This document shows positions 7,282 to 14,239 of a stretch of 14,339 nt of DNA, in pieces; within the stretch, counting starts at the first letter, position 1, and every line of letters starts with the position of its first letter. This DNA comes from an uncultured Clostridia bacterium (lineage in GTDB: Bacteria > Bacillota > Clostridia > TANB77 > CAG-508). The notes under the pieces are model-generated. The model was given only the letters and a program-made list of their open reading frames with translations, made no database searches and had not been told where the DNA came from. The stretch lies in contig CALYAH010000123.1 in assembly GCA_944393455.1 (NCBI GenBank), forward strand, positions 1 to 14,339, given 5' to 3'. The position numbers were made by a program, and so were the translations under genes.

Positions 7282-8213
7282 TATTTTTCCTCCTTTAAAT
7301 AATTTTCTAAACTCTCTAAATTATTGATATTATATGTTTTTGCTTCTTTGTTATCTTTTTTAATAAACCCTGTTAAAGTTCTACCTGGACCTATTTCTAT
7401 ATATTCATCTACATTTTCCTCTTGCATTAATCTAATTGCTTTGTCAAATCTTACAGAACTTATAATATGTCTAGATAATATATCCTTCATATTATCTTTT
7501 TCTGAATAATAAGTTCCATCTATATTTTTAATTACTTTTACATTTCCCTTTTTAAATTCAATAGCTTCTAATTCTTTTTCGTAAGCTTCTTTTGCTTTTT
7601 CCAATTTTACAGTGTGAAATGGGCCACTTGTTTTTAAAGGTATTACTCTTTTTGCTCCTGCTTCTTTTAGTTTTGTTATTGCTTCTTCTATCGCATTTTT
7701 TTCTCCTGATATAACAGTTTGAAGAGTACAATTATAATTAGCTGGTACAATAAATTTACCTTCTTTAGAAATTTCTTGGCATACTTCTTCTATTTTTATA
7801 GAATCCATTCCTATTACAGCTGCCATTGCAAATTCTTCATCTGGTAATAAGTTTCCCATATAGTATCCTCTTTTTTGAATTAATTTGATACCATCTTCAA
7901 AGTTAATCATTCCTGCATATATTAAAGCTGCATATTCTCCTAAACTTAGACCTACTGCTATTTGAGCTTCTACGTCATTTGCTTTTAATACTTCTAATAT
8001 AGCTAAACTAGTAGTAAGTATTGCAAGCTGAGTATTTTCTGTTTTGTTTAAATCTTCTTCTGGTCCTTCAAAACACAATTTTTTTACATCTATCCCAGCT
8101 ATTTCGGATACTCTATCATATATTTTTCTAGCCTCTTCATAATTTTCGTAAATATCTTTCCCCATTCCTACTACTTGTGCTCCCTGTCCTGGAAATAAAA
8201 ATGCTCTTTTCAT
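7281..8213 (-). CDS. fabD: Malonyl-CoA:ACP transacylase FabD
   Basis: FabD transfers malonyl from CoA to the acyl carrier protein to supply extender units. The 310-residue product shows FPGQGAQ (7-13), the nucleophile Ser90 in GLSLGEY, and His200 in SGPFH. The serine elbow has Leu in place of the His of the common GHSLGE form. The ATG at 8213 follows AAAGGAG at 6 nt, 17 nt after fabH. It overlaps fabG by one base. The rest of the protein, including the NYNCTLQTVISG segment, fits the family without gaps. Confidence 0.96.
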   Translation of the reverse strand: MKRAFLFPGQGAQVVGMGKDIYENYEEARKIYDRVSEIAGIDVKKLCFEGPEEDLNKTENTQLAILTTSLAILEVLKANDVEAQIAVGLSLGEYAALIYAGMINFEDGIKLIQKRGYYMGNLLPDEEFAMAAVIGMDSIKIEEVCQEISKEGKFIVPANYNCTLQTVISGEKNAIEEAITKLKEAGAKRVIPLKTSGPFHTVKLEKAKEAYEKELEAIEFKKGNVKVIKNIDGTYYSEKDNMKDILSRHIISSVRFDKAIRLMQEENVDEYIEIGPGRTLTGFIKKDNKEAKTYNINNLESLENYLKEEK

Positions 8214-8230
8214 ATCTTTCTCCTTTATTT

Positions 8231-9154
8231 TTAAATTTCTAATAATATACTTCCTGTATTCAATCCTCCACCATATCCTAATAATATGATTTTATCACCT
8301 TTTTTTAACAAGCCTTTTTCTTGCATCTCGCAAATAACAATTGGTATACTTGCACAAAATGTGTTTCCTACTGTTTCTATATTGGTATACATTTTTTCAC
8401 TATCTATTTTTAATCTTGATGCAATTGCTTTCATAATTTTTTTATTAGATTGATGTGGTACAATATATTTAATATTTTCTATTTTTTCTTCTGATTGTTC
8501 TAGCAATTCTTTTATATTTTCTACTGTTTTTATAACAGCATATTTATATACTTCTTTTCCTTCCATTTCTATTTTTTGATTTGCTTTACATGTTAATATT
8601 TCGTTATTTTTCCCACTTGCTTGTATGTTAGAAAAATATTTTCTTGGCTCTTTTGTTCTTCCCAACAATGTTGCACCTGCCCCATCTGATAAAAGAATAA
8701 CTGTCCCTACATCTTCTTGATTTGTATATTTTGATAAGCTATCAACTCCAACTACCAATGCCTTTTCTACTTTTCCTGCTTCTATGTACATCTTAGCAAT
8801 ATCAAAACTATTAATATATCCACTACATCCAGCCAATATGTCTAGGCAAATACAAGGTTCTATTTCCAATTCTTTTTGGATTCTATTTGCTATTCCTGGC
8901 ATTAGGTTATCACTCGATGTAGTCGCCACTATTATTAGTCCTATTTTTTTCTTAATTTCATCATTTACTATTTTCTCAGCAGCCTTTACTGCCATTGTTT
9001 CTATCGTCTCATCTTCTATATAATATCTCTCTTTAATTCCTGTCCTTTTTTCTATATATCCTTTTTCTAAATTTAATCTTTCTTCTATATCTTGATTCGA
9101 AACTTTTCTTTTTGGCAAATAATTACTACTTTTCTCTATTTGTACGTAATCCAT
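8231..9154 (-). CDS. fabH: 3-oxoacyl-ACP synthase III FabH
   Basis: FabH starts fatty acid synthesis by condensing an acyl-CoA primer with malonyl-ACP. The 307-residue protein is slightly short for the family but has the complete triad: Cys110 in DILAGCSGY, His234 in VPHQSNKKI and Asn264 in VGNTFCASIP. The last differs from the common GNTSAASIP. The ATG at 9154 has an AGAAAGG site. It is the first gene of the fab-acc operon and is preceded by a gene-free stretch with a possible promoter and a palindromic element. The primer (acetyl or branched acyl) cannot be told from the sequence. Confidence 0.95.
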   Translation of the reverse strand: MDYVQIEKSSNYLPKRKVSNQDIEERLNLEKGYIEKRTGIKERYYIEDETIETMAVKAAEKIVNDEIKKKIGLIIVATTSSDNLMPGIANRIQKELEIEPCICLDILAGCSGYINSFDIAKMYIEAGKVEKALVVGVDSLSKYTNQEDVGTVILLSDGAGATLLGRTKEPRKYFSNIQASGKNNEILTCKANQKIEMEGKEVYKYAVIKTVENIKELLEQSEEKIENIKYIVPHQSNKKIMKAIASRLKIDSEKMYTNIETVGNTFCASIPIVICEMQEKGLLKKGDKIILLGYGGGLNTGSILLEI

Positions 9155-9182
9155 AATTTTCCTTTCTATATACCCTTCTATA

Positions 9183-9188
9183 TTTATA
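9183..9188 (-). promoter_or_regulatory. Possible -10 box of the fab operon promoter
   Basis: The minus strand reads TAGTGTATAAAT here, close to the TAGTGTATAAT before era. No convincing -35 is seen at 17 nt; that region is an A-rich run. The 9155-9258 stretch holds no gene and is the only plausible promoter site before fabH. No operator could be firmly assigned. Confidence 0.3.
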
Positions 9189-9258
9189 CACTATTTTTGT
9201 TTTTTTTTCTATTGGTATGAGTGGTCAAATAAAATATGCGTGCAATATATGTTACTAC

Positions 9259-9419
9259 TTAGTGTTAATTATAATTTATGATTAATTTTAAAACATCTTG
9301 TGTGTCGCAACCTACTAACTAGATAAAACTTGTAGGTTGCTCCAATCGCACTCGCTTTTAGCTCGTTTGGTCGCTTACGCGATGTTTTAAAATTAATCAT
9401 AAATTATAATCAAGTCTAA
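9259..9419. repeat. About 161-bp palindromic element (MITE-like)
   Basis: The arms 9268-9297 and 9381-9410 are perfect 30-bp reverse complements, AT-rich and ending inward in AAACATC/GATGTTT. A further 9 bp at each outer end match at 6 of 9 positions. Inside are two smaller hairpins: GCAACCTAC (9307-9315) with GTAGGTTGC (9332-9340), and ATCGC (9345-9349) with GCGAT (9379-9383). The interior is visibly richer in GC than its surroundings. No gene lies within it. It is unrelated in sequence to the 941-1344 element but sits in the same kind of place, 8 bp after a terminator and before the next promoter. Confidence 0.75.
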
Positions 9420-9427
9420 AATATAAG

Positions 9428-9460
9428 AAAGACGAAAAGCTATTATTGATTTTCGTCTTT
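9428..9460 (-). terminator. Terminator after the WG-repeat gene
   Basis: The arms AAAGACGAAAA (9428-9438) and TTTTCGTCTTT (9450-9460) form a perfect 11-bp stem 20 nt after the stop codon. On the minus strand it is followed by CTTATATTTTA, a modest T-rich tail. It likely ends the queA-tgt operon. Confidence 0.65.
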
Positions 9461-9479
9461 TCTATTTTTATATTATTTT

Positions 9480-11036
9480 TTATTGATTTTGTTGCTCTCC
9501 ATTGTTAGATTGTACTCCTCCATTATTGGTCTCTTGATTATTTGTCACTTCTCCACTATTTGATTGGTTATTTTGGTCTTGTCCGTTGTTGTTATTATCT
9601 TGTTCAGAATTTTGCGTATTTTGATTGTTGTTCGTATTATTTGATGTGTTAGATGTATTATTAGAGTTTGCCCCATTATTTGTTGTATTATTTTGATTAT
9701 TATTTGAACTCTTTGTTGTTACACCTATTCTATCTAAATACACTTCTGCATCCATAGTTCCATTATTAGCTGTTATGTAATAATGTCTTTCTCCTCCACT
9801 AATAGTCATATAAATATCATCTGCCACTGGTGCTGCAAATAATTCTTCTCCTACTGAATTTAATAAAGTATATTTCTTATCCTTACAAGCAACTAGAACT
9901 TCATAGTCTGGTATTACTAATAAATTCAAAGCATCTTTATTGCTAGAAGCTATATATCCAAAACTATCATATTTAAAATCTACAAGTTGATTTCCATTTT
10001 TGTCATATAATGCCCATAACTTGTCCTTTCTAACTGGTATTAAATTACCAGCTAGTATATATTTATTTTTGATATTGTTTTGAGTGAATTTTGAAATATC
10101 CATTCCAACTTCATCGTTTTCTATGTATATTTTCACGTTTCCTCTTAAGTCTAGCACACCATATTTGTCGTCTTTTTCTGCAATGTATAATCCAGCATCA
10201 CTATCCATTAATTCTATTGAATCATACATAATTTGTACTTTTGTTTCTCTGTTTTTTGAAATGATGCCTACTTTCTCGTTTGTTTGAACTAAGAAATCTC
10301 CAACATTTGGCAAATAGGTTATATTATCATATTTAGCTTCTAATACAGGATTTCCTTCTATATCAATAACTCCATATGTATTCTCACCTTTTTCTACTAC
10401 CAACATGTTTTGTAAAACTGTTTTTTGATTAGCAAATACATCACTTATTTTACTGTAACCATAATCTAATACTACATTAGTATAAGCTTGAATTAAATAT
10501 GGCATTGTTAAAATTGTAATTCTATTTTTTTCTTGGTCATATTGAAAACTTACATTAAAAGCATCTTCAATCATTGCTGAAGTTGCATATAATTCTCCAC
10601 TAATTGCTTTTACTGGTTTTTGCTCATATACATATTCATAATTGTCTGTTGAAGTTGTTAAATCTAATTTGTAAATTTTATTAGAACCTAATGTAAAATT
10701 TGCAACTTCATTTTCGTTTTGAACATAACATTTACTATCATCTTCTGATTTGTCTATATAATCTCCTTTATAGCTTTCATAACCTAAATATTGGGCAATT
10801 TCTCTAATAGGTGCATATATTGTTCCATCTTCTTCTATAACTAGTATGCGTTTTAAACTTTCATTTGCTTGTCCATCCAAAGTCAATTTTAAAGTTGTAC
10901 TTTGGATGTAAAGCAAGTATGATGTTATTGCAATAATTATAATTACTATGAAAATAATGGCACCTAATATAATTCTAGACGTCCTTTTTTTCTTCTTTTC
11001 TTCTTTATTTTGAAAGCTTTCTTCTATTAAATTCAT
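9480..11036 (-). CDS. Membrane-anchored WG-repeat protein with Asn-rich tail
   Basis: The 518-residue protein has no assigned function. It has a short Lys/Arg-rich cytoplasmic N-terminus (10-21), one membrane helix (about 22-43) and a long outer part, so it is probably a signal-anchor protein. Residues about 48-180 resemble a copper amine oxidase N-terminal-like stalk domain (TIYAPIREIAQYLGY and ITILTMPYL). Residues about 220-400 contain degenerate WG repeats: YGVIDIEGNPVLEAKYD (221-237), KVGIISKNRETKVQIMYD (255-272), KYGVLDLRGN (291-300) and LWALYDKNGNQLVDFKYD (340-357). From about 443 to the end it is almost only Asn, Gln, Ser, Thr and Gly, probably disordered. It starts 15 nt after tgt with GGAGGT, so it is likely co-transcribed with tgt. 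A cell-envelope role is inferred only from topology. Confidence 0.8.
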   Translation of the reverse strand: MNLIEESFQNKEEKKKKRTSRIILGAIIFIVIIIIAITSYLLYIQSTTLKLTLDGQANESLKRILVIEEDGTIYAPIREIAQYLGYESYKGDYIDKSEDDSKCYVQNENEVANFTLGSNKIYKLDLTTSTDNYEYVYEQKPVKAISGELYATSAMIEDAFNVSFQYDQEKNRITILTMPYLIQAYTNVVLDYGYSKISDVFANQKTVLQNMLVVEKGENTYGVIDIEGNPVLEAKYDNITYLPNVGDFLVQTNEKVGIISKNRETKVQIMYDSIELMDSDAGLYIAEKDDKYGVLDLRGNVKIYIENDEVGMDISKFTQNNIKNKYILAGNLIPVRKDKLWALYDKNGNQLVDFKYDSFGYIASSNKDALNLLVIPDYEVLVACKDKKYTLLNSVGEELFAAPVADDIYMTISGGERHYYITANNGTMDAEVYLDRIGVTTKSSNNNQNNTTNNGANSNNTSNTSNNTNNNQNTQNSEQDNNNNGQDQNNQSNSGEVTNNQETNNGGVQSNNGEQQNQ

Positions 11037-11051
11037 TCGTATACCTCCAAT

Positions 11052-12179
11052 TTATTTAGTATATCCATATTTTTTATAAAACTCTTCTTTAAATGTTCCC
11101 AAATTATCATTCTCTATTTCTATTCTAACCTTTTCCATTAAATTAGTCAAGAATCTTAAGTTGTGAATTGATAGTAATCTTACTCCTAATATTTCATTAG
11201 CCTTTATTAAATGCCTAATATAGCCCCTAGTATAATTTTTACAAGTATAACAATCACACTCTGGATCTAATGGTCCCCAATCTCTTTCATATGTAGCATT
11301 TCTTACAACAACTTTTCCATTCCAAGTCATAGCCGTTCCATTTCTTGCAATTCTAGTTGGTAATACGCAATCACACATATCAATTCCTGCCATTGCTGCT
11401 TCTATTAAATAATCAGGTGTTCCTACTCCCATTAAATATCTTGGTTTATCTTTTGGCATAAGTGGCGCTGTATATCTTAAAATATCAATAAACTCTTCTT
11501 TTGGTTCTCCTACACTTATTCCACCAATAGCATATCCTGGCAAATCTAAATCAATCAATTCTTTAGCACTCTGCTTTCTTAAATCTTCATAAAATCCTCC
11601 TTGTATAATTCCAAACAAAGCTTGTCTATCTGTTGTAGTATGAGCCTCTTTGCACCTTAAAGCCCATCTAGTAGTTCTCTCCATAGAATTCTTTGTGTAC
11701 TCATAAGTAGATGGGTAAGGACAACACTCATCAAAAGCCATAATAATATCTGCTCCTAAATCCTCTTCAATTTCCATAACTGATTCTGGTGAAAAAAAGT
11801 GTTTACTTCCATCTAAGTGAGACTTAAATTCAACCCCTTCTTCATGAATTGTCCTTAAATCTCCTAAACTAAAAACTTGGAATCCTCCACTATCTGTTAA
11901 TATTGGTCTATCCCAATTCATGAACTTATGAAGTCCACCCGCTTCTTTTACAATTTTGTTACCAGGTCTCAAATATAAATGATATGTATTTGATAATATA
12001 ATTTGCGCTTTTACTTCTTCTTTTAACTCTTCTGGTGTCATAGATTTTACTGTTGCTTGCGTTCCCACTGGCATAAAAATTGGCGTTTGTATATCTCCGT
12101 GTGGAGTATGTATAACTCCTCTTCTTGCACCTGTTTGCTTACATTCATGTAATAATTCATATGTTACTGCTGGTTTCAT
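11052..12179 (-). CDS. tgt: tRNA-guanine transglycosylase
   Basis: Tgt exchanges guanine 34 in GUN anticodons for the queuosine precursor preQ1. The 375-residue product has bacterial length. Active-site motifs are TDSGGF (95-100) with catalytic Asp96, and the nucleophile Asp270 in MCDCVLPTRIARNG. The zinc site is Cys308, Cys310, Cys313 and His339. The ATG at 12179 follows AAGGAGG, and hairpin copy B lies 3 nt further upstream. It shares a probable operon with queA, the next enzyme in the pathway, with one small membrane protein gene between them. No preQ1 synthesis genes are in the window. Confidence 0.97.
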   Translation of the reverse strand: MKPAVTYELLHECKQTGARRGVIHTPHGDIQTPIFMPVGTQATVKSMTPEELKEEVKAQIILSNTYHLYLRPGNKIVKEAGGLHKFMNWDRPILTDSGGFQVFSLGDLRTIHEEGVEFKSHLDGSKHFFSPESVMEIEEDLGADIIMAFDECCPYPSTYEYTKNSMERTTRWALRCKEAHTTTDRQALFGIIQGGFYEDLRKQSAKELIDLDLPGYAIGGISVGEPKEEFIDILRYTAPLMPKDKPRYLMGVGTPDYLIEAAMAGIDMCDCVLPTRIARNGTAMTWNGKVVVRNATYERDWGPLDPECDCYTCKNYTRGYIRHLIKANEILGVRLLSIHNLRFLTNLMEKVRIEIENDNLGTFKEEFYKKYGYTK

Positions 12180-12193
12180 TTTTCCTCCTTCAT

Positions 12194-12224
12194 GATGTTT
12201 TTTGGGACGGAGTTAAAAAACATC
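12194..12224. repeat. Dispersed hairpin repeat, copy B (stem type 2)
   Basis: The plus strand reads GATGTTTTTT, GGGACGGAGTT, AAAAAACATC: a perfect 10-bp stem around the conserved loop. It differs from copy C (5243-5273, opposite strand) at only two positions. It lies in the 64-nt gap before tgt, 3 nt from the tgt ribosome site. Confidence 0.78.
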
Positions 12225-12243
12225 TCCATCCGAAAATCATTTA

Positions 12244-12690
12244 TTAATAATAAGCTATTCCCATATGTGTTCTTTCACTTTTCCATATAGTAATTGAATA
12301 TATATTTCTATATACATTTATATATGTAGTGCTTTCTTCCATTATATTTTCTTCCATAAAATTATAATTAACTGAACTTACACCCTTAACTGGTATAAAA
12401 AAAGTAATAACAATTAGTATTGTAACTATAATTAATCTTTTTCTAGATTTCGAATTTTTTCCTTCATTATTTAAACATTCTTTCCATTCTTTAACTAAGA
12501 AAATTATATTTAAAATTTGTATAATCAATACCAATATAGTAAATACAACACTATTAGAACTCGAAGGAGATAAAGACTCATTAAAAGAATGAGCTCCTTT
12601 TTCTGCTACAATATATCCTCCTATAATACATGCTATATTAATTATTGATATCATCATTAAAATTATTATTTTCCATTTGCTATTCTTCAT
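12244..12690 (-). CDS. Small three-helix membrane protein of unknown function
   Basis: This 148-residue protein is not recognised. Hydrophobicity suggests three membrane helices at about 8-28, 46-66 and 85-101, with a charged, Lys-rich loop between the second and third (KEWKECLNNEGKNSKSRKR). The C-terminal part is polar and ends in HMGIAYY. It starts 18 nt after the queA stop, with AAAGGA about 10 nt upstream, and is followed by tgt after 64 nt, so it appears to be carried in the operon. Base composition is like its neighbours. No catalytic motif is visible. Its place between queA and tgt does not by itself suggest a role in queuosine synthesis. Confidence 0.7.
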   Translation of the reverse strand: MKNSKWKIIILMMISIINIACIIGGYIVAEKGAHSFNESLSPSSSNSVVFTILVLIIQILNIIFLVKEWKECLNNEGKNSKSRKRLIIVTILIVITFFIPVKGVSSVNYNFMEENIMEESTTYINVYRNIYSITIWKSERTHMGIAYY

Positions 12691-12708
12691 AATATTTATT
12701 TCCTTTAT

Positions 12709-13731
12709 CTATTTTATAAACATTGCATCTCCAAAGCTAAAAAATCTATACTTTTCTTTTACTGCTTCTTCATACGCACTCATAATAAAATCTTTTCCAG
12801 CTAATGCTGATACAAGCATTAAAAGTGTAGATTGTGGTAAATGGAAATTTGTAATTAATCCATCCAAACATTTAAACTTGTATCCTGGATAAATAAATAT
12901 TTGTGTGTCTCCCTCGGTTTCTTTTACCATACCATTTTCATCTGCTATAGTTTCTAAAACTCTACATGAAGTTGTCCCTACACTAATTACTCTTTTTCCA
13001 TTTTTCTTAGCTTGATTTATCTTTTCTACATCTTCTTGTTTAATATAATAATGTTCAGAATGCATTTCATGATTTTCTACTGTTTCTTCTTTTACTGGTC
13101 TAAATGTTCCAATTCCTACATGTAAAGTTACATTAGCAATTATCACACCTTTTTCTTCCAATTTTTTTAGTAGTTCTGGCGTAAAATGTAATCCCGCTGT
13201 TGGAGCTGCTGCTGAGCCATCATATTTTGCGTAAACAGTTTGATATCTATCTTTTTGTTTTAATTCTTCATGAATATATGGTGGTAATGGCATTAGTCCA
13301 ATTTTATCTAAAATTTCATTAAAAATTCCTTCATAATGAAATTCCACTTTTCTTGTTCCACCAGGCATGATATCTAATATATCAGCTTTTAATAGACCAT
13401 CTCCAAAGATAACTCTAGTTCCAACATGTAATTTGTTTCCTGGTCTTACAATGCATTCCCATATATCTCCTTCAATGTTATTTAATAACAAAAACTCAAC
13501 ATTTGCTCCTGTTGTTTTCTTTCCATATAATCTTGCTGGTATTACTTTTGTGTTATTTCTAACTAATACATCTCCCGGTTCTAAATATTCTATAATATCT
13601 TTAAACTTCTTATGCTCTATTGTCTCTTTTTTTCTATCTAGTATCATCAATCTTGATTCATCTCTTTTTTCCAAAGGTGTTTGTGCAATAAGTTCTTCTG
13701 GTAAATTGTAATTAAACTCTGATACTTTCAC
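12709..13731 (-). CDS. queA: S-adenosylmethionine:tRNA ribosyltransferase-isomerase
   Basis: QueA moves the ribosyl part of S-adenosylmethionine to preQ1 in tRNA, forming epoxyqueuosine after Tgt has acted. The 340-residue product matches the family throughout: MKVSEFNYNLPEELIAQTPLEKRDESRLM at the N-terminus (split here as MKVSEFNYNLPEEL and IAQTPLEKRDESRLM), RNTKVIPARL, AAPTAGLHFT, and NFHLPQSTLLMLVSA near the end. The start codon is GTG (13729-13731), with AAGGAAG about 9 nt upstream, and it gives the canonical N-terminus. No preQ1 riboswitch or clear promoter was seen in the 55 nt upstream; transcription may read in from further right. Confidence 0.96.
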   Translation of the reverse strand: MKVSEFNYNLPEELIAQTPLEKRDESRLMILDRKKETIEHKKFKDIIEYLEPGDVLVRNNTKVIPARLYGKKTTGANVEFLLLNNIEGDIWECIVRPGNKLHVGTRVIFGDGLLKADILDIMPGGTRKVEFHYEGIFNEILDKIGLMPLPPYIHEELKQKDRYQTVYAKYDGSAAAPTAGLHFTPELLKKLEEKGVIIANVTLHVGIGTFRPVKEETVENHEMHSEHYYIKQEDVEKINQAKKNGKRVISVGTTSCRVLETIADENGMVKETEGDTQIFIYPGYKFKCLDGLITNFHLPQSTLLMLVSALAGKDFIMSAYEEAVKEKYRFFSFGDAMFIK

Positions 13732-13786
13732 TTATAATTCTTCCTTTCTTTCTGCTTTGACATTTTTCTACTTATTTCTACATGAT

Positions 13787-14239
13787 TTATGAGACATTTG
13801 AGATCTGTCCCAAGTATCTCACCTTATTAAATAAATTGCTAACTATTTCTCGTACTTCTTCTATAATATTTTCTGGTTGCTTAAACTCTTCTCTATTATA
13901 GGAATAGTCAAAATTGCTTTTCTTAGCTGGTTTTAATGTATAGATTTCTTCTGGTAATCCTATTTTTCCTTCTGTTGTTTGAATTTCTTTATTCATATAA
14001 TCTGTATACCATTTTTTCTGTCCTATTACTGGTTCATTGCTATATCCATATTTTTCATAATCATGCAATTCTGGTCTTTCATAACCATATTCTTGTGCAT
14101 TTCTTTCTAAAGAATGTAAAAATTCATGCAAAAATACTTCTTCTGGAAATGTGTTTACACCAGTCCTATATTTATAAATATAACTTTTTGAATCAGTTGG
14201 TAATCTTATATTAGAAAAACCAATTCCATAATAATCCAT
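13787..14239 (-). CDS. Putative zinc metallopeptidase, downstream part of a broken gene
   Basis: The open frame encodes 150 residues with a HEFLH motif (38-42) in EVFLHEFLHSLERNAQEYG, the HExxH zinc-binding signature of many metallopeptidases. The third ligand is not certain. The family is not recognised further. The ATG at 14239 has no ribosome binding site and an in-frame TAG lies 12 nt upstream, so this is probably not a true start: similar-looking protein sequence continues upstream in other frames (see the 14240-14339 entry). The last ten residues, RYLGQISNVS, are read from hairpin repeat copy D, so the original C-terminus was probably different. It is followed by queA after 55 nt. The gene may be decaying, or two single-base errors may exist near the sequence end. 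Confidence 0.6.
   Translation of the reverse strand: MDYYGIGFSNIRLPTDSKSYIYKYRTGVNTFPEEVFLHEFLHSLERNAQEYGYERPELHDYEKYGYSNEPVIGQKKWYTDYMNKEIQTTEGKIGLPEEIYTLKPAKKSNFDYSYNREEFKQPENIIEEVREIVSNLFNKVRYLGQISNVS
13790..13821. repeat. Dispersed hairpin repeat, copy D (stem type 1)
   Basis: On the minus strand it reads GAGATACTT, GGGACAGATCTC, AAATGTCTC. It matches copy A (4207-4238, opposite strand) at most positions, including the loop GGGACAGA. The stem has one G-T wobble and one mismatch. It also allows another fold, GAGAT with the internal ATCTC. It overlaps the stop and last codons of the peptidase-like frame and lies 58 nt before queA. Confidence 0.65.

Noticed and set aside
9223..9228. TTGACC on the minus strand as the -35 box of the fab promoter.
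   Set aside because: The sequence 17 nt downstream is a run of A with no -10 match, and the TATAAA at 9183-9188 is 34 bp away.
9211..9230. A weak dyad ATTTGACCAC/TCATACCAAT before fabH as a FapR or FabT operator.
   Set aside because: Only the outer bases pair (4 of the outer 5), and it does not match the operators I know for FapR or FabT.
13732..13786. A preQ1 riboswitch before the queA-tgt operon.
   Set aside because: The gap is short and shows no compact pseudoknot or A-rich tail of the preQ1-I type; only hairpin copy D lies nearby.
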